Below are positions 46,253 through 54,927 of a DNA stretch of 64,000 nucleotides, piece after piece (positions within the stretch are counted from its first letter, which is position 1; each line of letters starts with the position of its first letter). A program made the position numbers and the translations under genes. The DNA is from Celeribacter halophilus (GTDB lineage Bacteria; Pseudomonadota; Alphaproteobacteria; Rhodobacterales; Rhodobacteraceae): the NCBI RefSeq assembly GCF_900114135.1, contig NZ_FORY01000004.1, forward strand, positions 207,860 through 271,859, read 5' to 3'. The notes beneath the pieces were generated by a model. The model saw nothing but the letters and a program-made list of their open reading frames with translations, ran no database searches and was not told the origin of the DNA.

Positions 46253-47955
46253 GTAGCAGAAGCTCCGGAAAGGGCACGGCGGTTGCGATGCAGGACCGCA
46301 GGCAGCGCAAAGGCGACGAGATAAGCGGCAAAGGGCAGGCCCGCTTGCAGCGTGGCATAGACTCCGGTGACACGACGATCCGAGCCGGAGGACAGGGTGA
46401 CGGCTTCCGTTGTCAGCGTCACAACACGGCCCGCCCCCATGAAAAGCGTCGGCAGGTATTGCGCCACTGAGACAGCCACCCCGATGGCCGCAGAGGTCAG
46501 GATCGGACGGAGCAGAACCGGCAGTTTGATAGCCCAAAGCCTGCGGTTCGGCCCTGCCCCCAACGCTGCTGCGGCGCGGATCATACGCGGGTCCAACGCG
46601 CGCCAAGGATCCGTCAGCGCGATCATCACGTAGGGAAAAACAAAGAGAACCTGCCCCCAGATCACGGCCCAGAGACTGCCCGACAGGCCGATATGAAGGA
46701 AACCGGCATTCAACCCGTAGAGAAAACCGATTTGCGGGATCAGTAGCGGCAGATAGATCATCGCTTCGGCCCAAGGAGCGCGGCGGCGGTTGGCGCGATC
46801 CTCACCCTCCAGCCACGCAATCGCCAGCGCGAGCGACAGCCCAACGGTTGCCAGCGCCAGAACCAGCGTGGTTCCAAGCGCCTCCATCCAGCCGCCTTGC
46901 GCCCGCGCCCACGGCTTTGGCGACCAGCTTTCCGGCCATATCTGCGGAAAGGACCAGCGCCACGCCAGCGACCAGATCACAAGCGACAGGATCGCCAGCA
47001 CCCCCAATGCCATCAGCGTCATCACCACCACAGTGGCCAGGCGCAATCCCGGTTCAGTCGACAGTCCCCGTCCTCCGCGCCTGAGCCACCAGCGACCAAA
47101 CCTTTTGGCCAGAGCTTCCAATCCGATCAACAGCGCCACTGCCCCACCTACGATCACAGCCTGCAAAATCGCACCGGCAGAGGCGGGCAGGATCATCGCC
47201 GGATCAGGATCACTGAACCAGCGCGTCACAGCCACCGCCAGGGTCGGCGGAGTCGAAGGACCAAGGATGATGGCCATATCCACGACCGAGAGCGCATAGG
47301 CCAGCACGACCCAGAGCGGCAGACGGATCAGCGGCCAGACCTGTGGCATGATGACCTTGATCCAGACAATGCCCCGCCCGTAGCCAAGCGCACGCCCCGC
47401 CGCCATATGACGCGCCACGGAGATCTGGCTGAGCGCGGAGAGAATCACCAGCAACAGAAACGGCAATTCCTTGACCATCAGACCGATCATCAAACCCAGC
47501 CCCCAGCTGTCATTGACGGTGGCAATGTCCGGCGGATGCGCCCAGCCAGCAATCGGCGCAATCATCCGTGCGATCCAGCCGGAGGGAGCCAGAACAAAAG
47601 CCAGCCCCACCGCCATCGCCGCATGGGGAATGGCCAGAAACGGCGTCAGCATACGCGCGCCTGACGAGGGTGTGATCCGCGCATGGACGGCGGCGCAAAA
47701 CCCGACCGCCAGCAACAGAGAAAGCAAGGTCGAGCCAAGCCCAGTCACCAATGTCAGGCGCAGGCTGGTGGCAAAACCCGGAAGTTCGACCAAGGCCCGC
47801 CACGGATCAAGCGAGACCACGTCCCGCCCCAAGGCCGGCAGGATGCCGAAGGCGGCGCGTCCTGTCTGCCACAGGCCAAGGGCTATCGGGGCGATCAGGC
47901 CAAGCCCGACCACTGCCAGAACAGCCATGCGCAGCAGGCGACCTTGGTGTTTCAT
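46249..47955 (-). CDS. ABC transporter permease with two channel modules, YnjC-like
   Basis: A 568-residue protein with about twelve helices in two permease modules. EAA-type loops are seen at ARHMAAGRALGYGRGIVWIKVIMPQVWP (first half) and IRAAAALGAGPNRRLWAIKLPVLLRP (second half), so one chain forms the whole channel as in ThiP/FbpB-like importers. Lies 10 nt after the binding-protein gene. Confidence 0.87.
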   Translation of the reverse strand: MKHQGRLLRMAVLAVVGLGLIAPIALGLWQTGRAAFGILPALGRDVVSLDPWRALVELPGFATSLRLTLVTGLGSTLLSLLLAVGFCAAVHARITPSSGARMLTPFLAIPHAAMAVGLAFVLAPSGWIARMIAPIAGWAHPPDIATVNDSWGLGLMIGLMVKELPFLLLVILSALSQISVARHMAAGRALGYGRGIVWIKVIMPQVWPLIRLPLWVVLAYALSVVDMAIILGPSTPPTLAVAVTRWFSDPDPAMILPASAGAILQAVIVGGAVALLIGLEALAKRFGRWWLRRGGRGLSTEPGLRLATVVVMTLMALGVLAILSLVIWSLAWRWSFPQIWPESWSPKPWARAQGGWMEALGTTLVLALATVGLSLALAIAWLEGEDRANRRRAPWAEAMIYLPLLIPQIGFLYGLNAGFLHIGLSGSLWAVIWGQVLFVFPYVMIALTDPWRALDPRMIRAAAALGAGPNRRLWAIKLPVLLRPILTSAAIGVAVSVAQYLPTLFMGAGRVVTLTTEAVTLSSGSDRRVTGVYATLQAGLPFAAYLVAFALPAVLHRNRRALSGASAT

Positions 47956-47965
47956 ACGGTGCGGC

Positions 47966-49147
47966 TCATTCGACGTAACGCTGCGCCCAGACTTCCGTCA
48001 GCCGCGTCATCCAGCTTGCATGCGGCTCCAGAAGCGTCGGACCAAGCTCCTCCCGTGTCGGCAAGGCTGGCGCACTTGGCAACGCGTCAAACACGGCTTT
48101 GGCCTCCGCATCCAGCCGCGCGGGGTCCAGCACGGAGAAGGAGCCCAACACTTCGATATTCTGCATATGAGCCTGCGTGGCGGGGTCGAGCAGGAAGTTT
48201 GCGACGACCATCGCCCCTTCAGCATTGGCTGCGTTATAGGGGATGGCGACGAAGCTGATGTTGCCGAGACTGCCGCCTTCTGGAACAAAGACGCGGGCAC
48301 TTTCCGGCAACAGCCCGTCTGCGATGGCGGCGGCGGTCGAGGCGGGATCAAAGGACATGGCAATATCCACCTCGCCATCATTGAGCAACTGTTGCTGCAC
48401 GGATTCATTGGCCGGATAGGTCTCTCCCCCGCGCCACAGGTTCGGGCGCAGTGCGTCATACCACGCCCAAAGCGGTGCTGTGGCTTCGGCAAATCGGACA
48501 TCGGTGACGGGTTCTTGCAAGATGTCGCGATCAGGAGCCAGTTCGATCAGGGCTTGTTTCAGGAAGGTCGCGCCCATGAAATTGGACGGATCGGGGTGGG
48601 TAAACCGCCCCGGATGCGCGGCGGCCCAATCTGCGAAATCGGCCATAGTGCGCGGCGGCTCTGGCACACGCGCGGAGTCATAGCTGAACACAAAGCGCGC
48701 AAGTCGCCACGGGCTTTCCATCCCCTCAACAGGCACGGTGAAATCGACCGAAGCGGGCGAGTCCGGCCCGAGGTCGAGATAGCGCGCATTGGGCAGGTCA
48801 GCCACGAAAGGACCATAGAGCAGGTCCTGTTCCTTCATCGCCAGAAAATTCGGCCCGTTGATCCAGATGAGATCCACACTCCCGCCCGTATCCTGACCCG
48901 CGGATTTCTCCGAAAGCACGCGAGTGACAGCTTCGGCCGTATCGCTCAGTTTGACCTGTTCGACCTCAACGCCATAGAGCGCTTCGGTCTGGTCCTCCAC
49001 CCAGTCAATAAAGGCATTGGTGCGCGCATCGCCGCCCCATGCGTTCCAGTAGACCGTCTGCCCTCGTGCGGCGTCCAAGGTCTGTTGCCAATCGGCCAAG
49101 GCCGGTGTGGCAAGCAATGACAGGGCGAGGATGAGAGAAGTTTTCAT
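47966..49147 (-). CDS. ABC transporter periplasmic binding protein, YnjB-like
   Basis: A 393-residue solute-binding protein with a signal peptide ending ALA (MKTSLILALSLLATPALA). TVYWNAWGGDARTNAFIDWVEDQ at the mature N-terminus is typical of the YnjB group. Encoded right before its permease. The ligand is unknown; thiamine-like or phosphorylated small molecules are only guesses. Confidence 0.87.
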   Translation of the reverse strand: MKTSLILALSLLATPALADWQQTLDAARGQTVYWNAWGGDARTNAFIDWVEDQTEALYGVEVEQVKLSDTAEAVTRVLSEKSAGQDTGGSVDLIWINGPNFLAMKEQDLLYGPFVADLPNARYLDLGPDSPASVDFTVPVEGMESPWRLARFVFSYDSARVPEPPRTMADFADWAAAHPGRFTHPDPSNFMGATFLKQALIELAPDRDILQEPVTDVRFAEATAPLWAWYDALRPNLWRGGETYPANESVQQQLLNDGEVDIAMSFDPASTAAAIADGLLPESARVFVPEGGSLGNISFVAIPYNAANAEGAMVVANFLLDPATQAHMQNIEVLGSFSVLDPARLDAEAKAVFDALPSAPALPTREELGPTLLEPHASWMTRLTEVWAQRYVE

Positions 49148-49195
49148 AGGGTCTCCGAAACAAGTTTGGTCGATACAGCCGCGCAGTTGCTGCCA

Positions 49196-49810
49196 TTATT
49201 TCCGTGATGAGAAGGCTTGCCAACCTTGGTGCCAGCGCAGGACGGTGGTCAAGGCACATGCCGCTGCGTAACCATAGGCCAGCAGCGCAAAGCCCTGCGG
49301 GAAAAGACACATCACGACAAACACCGCAATGGTCTCGAACCCTTCGGTCAGGCCACCCAGATAGTAGATGCCTTTGGACGGGAACTCCGTTGCCGTCTCC
49401 CCGCGCTTGGCGGCGATGGCCGCGAAGGCCAGAAAAGACGACCCCGTGCCGACGAAAGCGGCGATCAGGACGGCTGTGGGCAAAGCATTCTGTATCGGGT
49501 CCGCAAGCGCAAAGCCCAAGGGGAACAGTGCATAGAAAACAAAGTCGAGCGCGATATCCAGAAACGCGCCACGGTCGGTCGGCTTGGACAGGCGCGCCAC
49601 CGTGCCGTCCAGCCCGTCCGCCAGCCGGTTTACCAAGAGCAGAGCCAGGGCCAGACCATAGACCCCGAAAGCCAGCGCTGGAATTGCCAAAAGGCCAAGG
49701 CCAAAGCCAGCAAGCGTGATGTGGTCCGCCTGAACACAACGCGCGACCAACCACTGCCCCATCGGGGTCAGCAAGCGTCGTTGCAACGGCTGAATTGCCG
49801 CATCAATCAT
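49196..49810 (-). CDS. CDP-alcohol phosphatidyltransferase family protein, YnjF-like
   Basis: A 204-residue membrane enzyme with the complete CDP-alcohol phosphotransferase motif DGTVARLSKPTDRGAFLDIALD (DGxxARx7-8GxxxDxxxD). It transfers a phospho-alcohol from CDP-diacylglycerol (or a related CDP-alcohol) to an acceptor. ATG 49810 has GGAG upstream and overlaps a small leader frame (ATGA). First recognised gene of the YnjF-B-C-D group, as in Escherichia coli where the same genes are neighbours. Confidence 0.87.
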   Translation of the reverse strand: MIDAAIQPLQRRLLTPMGQWLVARCVQADHITLAGFGLGLLAIPALAFGVYGLALALLLVNRLADGLDGTVARLSKPTDRGAFLDIALDFVFYALFPLGFALADPIQNALPTAVLIAAFVGTGSSFLAFAAIAAKRGETATEFPSKGIYYLGGLTEGFETIAVFVVMCLFPQGFALLAYGYAAACALTTVLRWHQGWQAFSSRK

Positions 49811-49878
49811 ACCCGTCTCCAATCATACAGCGGTTCGCCAAAGCCCGCTGCCTCGAACACATAATGTCCGGACCTCAC
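49807..49878 (-). CDS. Possible 23-codon leader ORF coupled to the ynjF-like gene
   Basis: A GTG at 49878 preceded by AGGAGG (about 12 nt upstream) opens a frame ending ...FGEPLYDWRRV with TGA at 49807-49809, which overlaps the ynjF-like ATG (ATGA). The same frame is open back to 50121 but its upstream part looks non-coding; a Met at 49941 is another possible start. Not recognised as any family; may be a leader peptide or the end of a lost gene. Confidence 0.3.
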   Translation of the reverse strand: MRSGHYVFEAAGFGEPLYDWRRV

Positions 49879-50202
49879 GCCGCAGCTTTCCTCCTCGGCA
49901 AAAATTCGCCGAGCGCAAAGTCGGCTTGATATAGATGGCATATCACATTTTACCAAGCCCTGCCCCTCACGGGATAGGGGCACGGCAAAGCTCGTTCCCA
50001 ATGTTTGCCTCCTTGCGCCCATTCCGAACGAGGAAATGCAGTGGGAGCAATCAGTGGTATTCTGATGCATTGCCAACACGTTAGGACAGGATGAGACATC
50101 GTTTCTCACAGGTGACGGCAAGATAACAAGGAAGTGAAGTGCCTTCGCGCGTCACAGGCAGAGAACATTCAAATGTCGCGTCAAACCCACGGGGCCGCAG
50201 TC
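49879..50202. other. Intergenic region, no recognised gene
   Basis: 324 nt between the possible leader ORF and the end of the receiver gene. Frames here show no conserved protein pattern. It must carry the promoter of the YnjF-B-C-D operon (reading left) and the 3' end of the polysaccharide/phosphorelay operon. I see no convincing hairpin with a T-tract after the receiver gene. Confidence 0.45.
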
Positions 50203-50571
50203 CTATTCCGCTCCCAAAAGCTGTCGCAGATAGCCTGCCAGTTTGACGGGCTTAAAAGGCTTGTGCAGAACACGATCCGCCCCCAACGCCTTGAGCTCCT
50301 GTTCCGTCTCTTGGGAAGTTTTCGCCGTGCACATGACAATTTTCGTGGTCTTGTGCGCCGGAAGGCTGCGCGCGGTGCGGAGGACTTCTTCTCCATCCGG
50401 CGGCAGCATCATCACATCAAGAAGGATCGCATCGAAGGTTTCCGACTTCAGGATCTCAATGGCCTCGGCACCACCGGACGCGAAGGTTGCGTCGATATCC
50501 TCTTCGACCATCAAAGCGATTTCAATCATCTCACGGATATCGGCCTCGTCATCGACAAACAGAACTTTCAT
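50203..50571 (-). CDS. Single-domain response regulator (CheY-like receiver)
   Basis: A 122-residue receiver alone: acidic pair Asp7/Asp8 (FVDDEAD), phospho-acceptor Asp52 (LLDVMM), Thr82 (CTAK) and Lys104 (HKPFKP). It has no output domain, so it acts through protein contacts or as a phosphate carrier in a relay with the Hpt protein at the head of the operon. Overlaps the kinase stop by ATGA. Confidence 0.92.
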   Translation of the reverse strand: MKVLFVDDEADIREMIEIALMVEEDIDATFASGGAEAIEILKSETFDAILLDVMMLPPDGEEVLRTARSLPAHKTTKIVMCTAKTSQETEQELKALGADRVLHKPFKPVKLAGYLRQLLGAE

Positions 50572-52547
50572 GCGGTTTTCTCCGTTGCGGGCGCAGCGGG
50601 GCGTTTGAAGGTGACATAGAAAACGGTGCCCGTGTCCTGTTGCCCGTCTTCCTCCGTGCGCGTTTCAAAGGTAATCTGGCCGTCCTGCCGCTCGACCAGT
50701 TGCTTGGTGATCGCAAGACCAAGGCCCGTGCCGCTCATCTGCACACCGCGCCCATGCAGCGGCGTGGTAAAGCGTTCATAAAGTCGATGGCGGGCGGCTT
50801 TCGGGATGCCCGGCCCCGCATCGCGCACATAGAATGTGACCTCGTCACCCGTCTCCTGCGCGCCGATCTCTACGATCCCCTCGGGGCGGGAATATTTGAT
50901 CGCATTCGAGATGAGGTTCGAGAAAATCTGCTGCAACCTGTCCGGATCAACAAACACATCGCCGGAGACAGAAGCGATGCGTTTTAGTTTCACACCTGTG
51001 GCTACGCCATAGCCGGAATTGGTCGAAATGGCTTCTTCCAAAGCAGTCTCCACCGAGACAGGTTCAGCATCCACATGGAACTTCCCCTGATCAATGGCTT
51101 GCAATGTCAGGATGTCATTTACCAGCAAAAGCAAACGGTCCGCATTGCGCGAGCCCATCGCCAGCAAACGCCTTGCAGGCGCAGGCAGGCTCTCGGCATA
51201 TCTGTTTTCCATAAGCTCCAAGGCACCAGCAAGCGAGGTCAAAGGTGTGCGCAATTCGTGGTTGATGGAGGTGATAAAATTGGTGCGCGCCGCTGCGAGC
51301 CGCTCTTCGGCCGTGACATCGGTGAGCACACAATAGGCAATTTCCTGATCGCCGGTTGTCAGCTTCATCACTCGACATTGCACCGCTTGATCCGGCTGCG
51401 TCTCGTCAGTTTTGATGCGATGTACTTCGAAATCACTGTTGATATCCGAAAACTCCGGCAGAAGCGTGCGCAGTCGTGCAACAGCCGCTTCGTTCTGTTC
51501 CGCCCCCAAAATTTCACGCGCCATCTTGTTGGTGCGGTTCAGGGTTCCATCTTCGGAAAAGATAACGATTCCGTCTCCGACATTGTCAAAAATCGTGTTG
51601 AATTCACGCTGCGCGGCGACAATGCGGTAGTTATCCTCTTTCGAACGATGCAATCCGGTCGCAAGTTGAACGGACTTCGCCTTCAGGCTGATGGCCATAC
51701 CGATTGCTGTGGCAAACAGTATGATCGCAACGGCGATAAAGCCGGCGGTTCGAAAATAGAAGGCTGACATGACGGCATGTTTGCTGCGGCTGACATCAAT
51801 CGTCAGCCCCAGCGAGGCAATCTCTCTGGTGGCGCTGATGATGGTCGAGCCGATTTTGCGCGGGGCTTCGTTTGAATGGAATGCCGCGGCTCCGTTCGAG
51901 GCCTGAATATCGACATGCAGATCAGGTGGAAACTCGGTCAAAGTCAGAAGGTCCGAGAAATATTCTTCCCCCAAGGACGAAACGATCACGCCAAGCACCC
52001 GCCCATAGGGCGAAACCACCGGCCAAGCAATTGGCGTCACACGCCGCCCGCTTCCTCGCGCGATCAAAGGCACGCCGACGGCATATTCCCCCTCCCCCAG
52101 ACGTAGAGCCTCCCGGAAATACTGACGATCTCCAAGATACCGCCCACTGAGGTTATCAACCGAAGCCCAGATCACATTACCATCGGGGGCAATTAGGACC
52201 ACGCTATTGATCTGGTCGATTTCCTCTACGGTCTTGCGCAACAAATCACCATAGCGGCTTTCGATCTCTTCCGTCGTCCCGAGTTCCGCCAGAGCGATTT
52301 GGTCAATCATGCCCCACATATGCAAATTGGCGACAGCCAGCGTGGACTCCACCGATTGCTCAAGCAATTCAGCGATATAGGCAAGCTGATCTCCGGATTC
52401 ATTTACCGTGCGCTTGTAATCGGAGCGCACCAAAAGGGTGATCCCCGCAACGAACACCACCACAAGAGACAAGACCAAGGCGATAAACACACGGCCGCTA
52501 TCTGGCTTTCCGTGGACCGTGTAGGGTCTGTTGAACATATGGCTCAT
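50568..52547 (-). CDS. Membrane sensor histidine kinase with extracytoplasmic Cache-like and PAS domains
   Basis: A 659-residue kinase: TM1 ~20-40, a ~220-residue periplasmic dCache-like domain (VVLIAPDGNVIWASVDNLSGRYLGDRQYFREAL is typical), TM2 ~268-288, PAS (~315-415, FDNVGDGIVIFSEDG), HisKA with His430 in INHELRTPL, and ATPase with NLISNAIKYS, DAGPGIP and GTGLGLAI. It lacks its own receiver; two receivers are encoded on either side. Presumably senses an external small ligand to control polysaccharide production. Confidence 0.92.
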   Translation of the reverse strand: MSHMFNRPYTVHGKPDSGRVFIALVLSLVVVFVAGITLLVRSDYKRTVNESGDQLAYIAELLEQSVESTLAVANLHMWGMIDQIALAELGTTEEIESRYGDLLRKTVEEIDQINSVVLIAPDGNVIWASVDNLSGRYLGDRQYFREALRLGEGEYAVGVPLIARGSGRRVTPIAWPVVSPYGRVLGVIVSSLGEEYFSDLLTLTEFPPDLHVDIQASNGAAAFHSNEAPRKIGSTIISATREIASLGLTIDVSRSKHAVMSAFYFRTAGFIAVAIILFATAIGMAISLKAKSVQLATGLHRSKEDNYRIVAAQREFNTIFDNVGDGIVIFSEDGTLNRTNKMAREILGAEQNEAAVARLRTLLPEFSDINSDFEVHRIKTDETQPDQAVQCRVMKLTTGDQEIAYCVLTDVTAEERLAAARTNFITSINHELRTPLTSLAGALELMENRYAESLPAPARRLLAMGSRNADRLLLLVNDILTLQAIDQGKFHVDAEPVSVETALEEAISTNSGYGVATGVKLKRIASVSGDVFVDPDRLQQIFSNLISNAIKYSRPEGIVEIGAQETGDEVTFYVRDAGPGIPKAARHRLYERFTTPLHGRGVQMSGTGLGLAITKQLVERQDGQITFETRTEEDGQQDTGTVFYVTFKRPAAPATEKTA

Positions 52548-52550
52548 AGG

Positions 52551-53507
52551 TCAGGCGTCATTCCGTTGGGGTGTCAGGACAGTTATGGTCTGAAGCTGGC
52601 CCGTCTCACACACGTTCTCCACCAATTGAATGGCTTTTCCAAGGCGGTGACCAATCGTGCCGGTTTGTTTCGGCGCGAGAACCGCGCTGATGGACACAGG
52701 TGTCTTTTCCCAAGTGCCCGGTGTGATGATTTGTGCGGTCTGAACAGCCTTGATGAAAGACTGTGCCCGCGCACGCAGATCATCCTCGGAGGCGCTCGGG
52801 CTTGCAAAACAGAACAGGCCCTCCTCCCAATGCACGAAGTTTTCTCCAGCAGAAATCGACACTTGAGCCAAAGCCTTTGCCGTGGCCTGAATGACCTCCG
52901 CCTTTTGAAAGTCTGTCAAAGCCCGCTTTTCGCATAGGCTGTCGATCTTCAGAACCACCAAGCCCAAATCGGACTGTGCCTCCGGCGACATAGCTCTAAA
53001 ATCCGCTTGCAACCCTGCCTGACTGCCAAGCATTACATGCGAGACCTCTGATTGCGACGCGCTTGCAGCCCCCTGCCCAGCGCGTCTAGTGTCGCGATGT
53101 TCGATGGCACGTCGGCGATCCAGTTCGGACTTGAGACGCAGACAACTACGCATCCGCGCTTGCAACTCGATCCGGTCAAACGGCTTGGTCACATAATCAT
53201 TCGCACCGGCCATAAACGCGCTGGACAGGGCGTCCATATCTTTGCGACTGGTCAGCATGATGATCGGAATATCGCGCCATGCGTCAATCACCCTGATCCG
53301 CGCGCAAAGCTCGATCCCGTCGATCTCCGGCATCATGATATCCATCAGGATCAAATCAGCCTCGGCCTCTCCGCTCTCGATCGCCTCAAGGGCCGCACGC
53401 GGATCCATAAAGCTGACAACATTTTCGAAGCCCAGTTCAGCCAGATTGCTTCGAATAAATTCCTGAGCAACATCAGAATCATCGACTGCCATGATGCGTT
53501 GGCTCAT
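52551..53507 (-). CDS. Response regulator with degenerate GGDEF-like output domain
   Basis: A 318-residue protein: receiver 1-120 (Asp9/Asp10, Asp56 in LMDIMMP, Lys107 in VTKPFD), a linker ~130-175, and a ~140-residue C-terminal domain. That domain has the GGDEF fold pattern (GLVVLKIDSLCEKRALTDFQK, then strand, then PVSISAVLAP) but ENFVHWEEGL (221-230) stands where GGDEF should be, so diguanylate cyclase activity is not expected. It may bind partner proteins or nucleotides. Confidence 0.83.
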   Translation of the reverse strand: MSQRIMAVDDSDVAQEFIRSNLAELGFENVVSFMDPRAALEAIESGEAEADLILMDIMMPEIDGIELCARIRVIDAWRDIPIIMLTSRKDMDALSSAFMAGANDYVTKPFDRIELQARMRSCLRLKSELDRRRAIEHRDTRRAGQGAASASQSEVSHVMLGSQAGLQADFRAMSPEAQSDLGLVVLKIDSLCEKRALTDFQKAEVIQATAKALAQVSISAGENFVHWEEGLFCFASPSASEDDLRARAQSFIKAVQTAQIITPGTWEKTPVSISAVLAPKQTGTIGHRLGKAIQLVENVCETGQLQTITVLTPQRNDA

Positions 53508-53517
53508 TTACGTCCCC

Positions 53518-54927
53518 TCACGATTCAATCCTCCTAAAAACCCGCCACCGATCATTCATGAAAACCTCTTCATAAAATGCTAACCGACCGTTCTTCAGTT
53601 CGGGAAACCGGCGCAAAATGCGGTCTTCTTCGATCATGCCGCCCTGCATATTCGGCACAAGAACATAGCGGGCTTGCAGTCTCCCCCCCTCCAACGCCCA
53701 ATCGTAAATTGTTTGGCCGGAGACTAAGAGCCTATGTATATCATCAATTTGCGGCACGATCTCTGGGTTTCGCTCCACATCAACCATGATACCGTCTTTA
53801 TCTTCGAGAAAGGCGGCAAGATCACGGGTCGCAGCGTGATCCCCGATGATGTCCCCTTGCATTGCGGCCACCCAGTTGCGGGTCTCTGACACCGGATTGG
53901 CGCGCAAGGAAACCACCCCCAGCGCGACCCCAAGCGCCAGAAGCGCTACGACAATCGGTTCGCGAAGTGCTAGCGCGGGCCAGAAGCGGATGGCAACAAC
54001 CAGCACCGCCAGCATCGGGGCAAGAGCCAGTGTCGGATCAGATTCCACATGCCACACGCTGTTGAGCAGGTAAGCGCCAAAAGTCGCACCGAAGGCCGCT
54101 ACCAGCGGCATGACATAATGCGGAGTGAAAAGACTGCGCAGCGCAGCAACGAGTGTCAAAGGAACAAGACCCGCGAGGATCACAAGATGGTTCTGCATCG
54201 AGATCGGCACGGGTTCTTCGGTCAGCAAGGGCACCAGCACACTGTCAAAGACGCTGCTGATGAAAGCCATAGACAGGATCGCCGCCACCACAGGGTAAAA
54301 CATCGCAAAGAGATAACCGATTGGCGAGGCCACCAGCATACTGGGACGTGCGGCGACGACCATGAAGGGCAAGGCACCGAGGCCGATCAGCAAACCATAG
54401 CTGTTGGACAGAGACACAATCAACAGGCCAACGGCGACTTTCATCATATCTGGCGCATTGCCGGAGAGCCGCAAGTTGACGATCCCTCGTGCGAAAATCC
54501 ATGTGCCAATCAGGGTAAGAACCGCTTCCGGCCCCTCTGCCAGCACACGCAGGAAAAACGGGTTGAGCGCGAGCAGAACCAGCGCGAGACAACAGGTGAG
54601 AACCGAAATCCCGCCATTTGTGCGCAGATTGTCATACCACATCACCAAGAGCCACGCGCCAAGGCCAGCGGACAGAAGGAAGGGGATCGGAACCTCGGTC
54701 CCTCCGGTGATCCATTGCAGAGCAATAGAGAGGACAAAAGGCAATGGCGGAAAGAACGCATCGGTCGAATTGAAACTGGCCGGCCCGTCCACCTGCATGA
54801 TCGCCTTGGACCAGAGCATCACAGCTCGCGCGGAAATGAACCCGTGCGCCTGCGCCCATGCAAGGCTCAGCAAAAGCATGGGAAACAGCATGACAAACAC
54901 TGCCAGACGTCCGGAGATCCGCATCAT
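53518..54927 (-). CDS. Polytopic membrane protein, glycosyltransferase-like, of the polysaccharide operon
   Basis: A 469-residue protein with about eleven hydrophobic helices and a ~120-residue soluble C-terminal end (~350-469). The layout (short periplasmic loop after helix 1 with FNSTDAFFPPLPFVL, later LNPFFLRVLAEGPEAVLTLIG) recalls GT39/ArnT-like lipid-linked sugar transferases, but I cannot identify the family firmly. ATG overlaps the glycosyltransferase stop (54924-54927). Role in sugar transfer or export is inferred from position. Confidence 0.7.
   Translation of the reverse strand: MMRISGRLAVFVMLFPMLLLSLAWAQAHGFISARAVMLWSKAIMQVDGPASFNSTDAFFPPLPFVLSIALQWITGGTEVPIPFLLSAGLGAWLLVMWYDNLRTNGGISVLTCCLALVLLALNPFFLRVLAEGPEAVLTLIGTWIFARGIVNLRLSGNAPDMMKVAVGLLIVSLSNSYGLLIGLGALPFMVVAARPSMLVASPIGYLFAMFYPVVAAILSMAFISSVFDSVLVPLLTEEPVPISMQNHLVILAGLVPLTLVAALRSLFTPHYVMPLVAAFGATFGAYLLNSVWHVESDPTLALAPMLAVLVVAIRFWPALALREPIVVALLALGVALGVVSLRANPVSETRNWVAAMQGDIIGDHAATRDLAAFLEDKDGIMVDVERNPEIVPQIDDIHRLLVSGQTIYDWALEGGRLQARYVLVPNMQGGMIEEDRILRRFPELKNGRLAFYEEVFMNDRWRVFRRIES

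Noticed and set aside
45605..46774. 389-codon version of the YnjD-like ATPase
   Set aside because: The first ~174 codons are a shadow of the permease gene; the ATPase starts at 46252 where an ATGA overlap exists.
47471..49120. 549-codon plus-strand frame
   Set aside because: Antisense to the YnjB/YnjC-like genes; no domain recognised.
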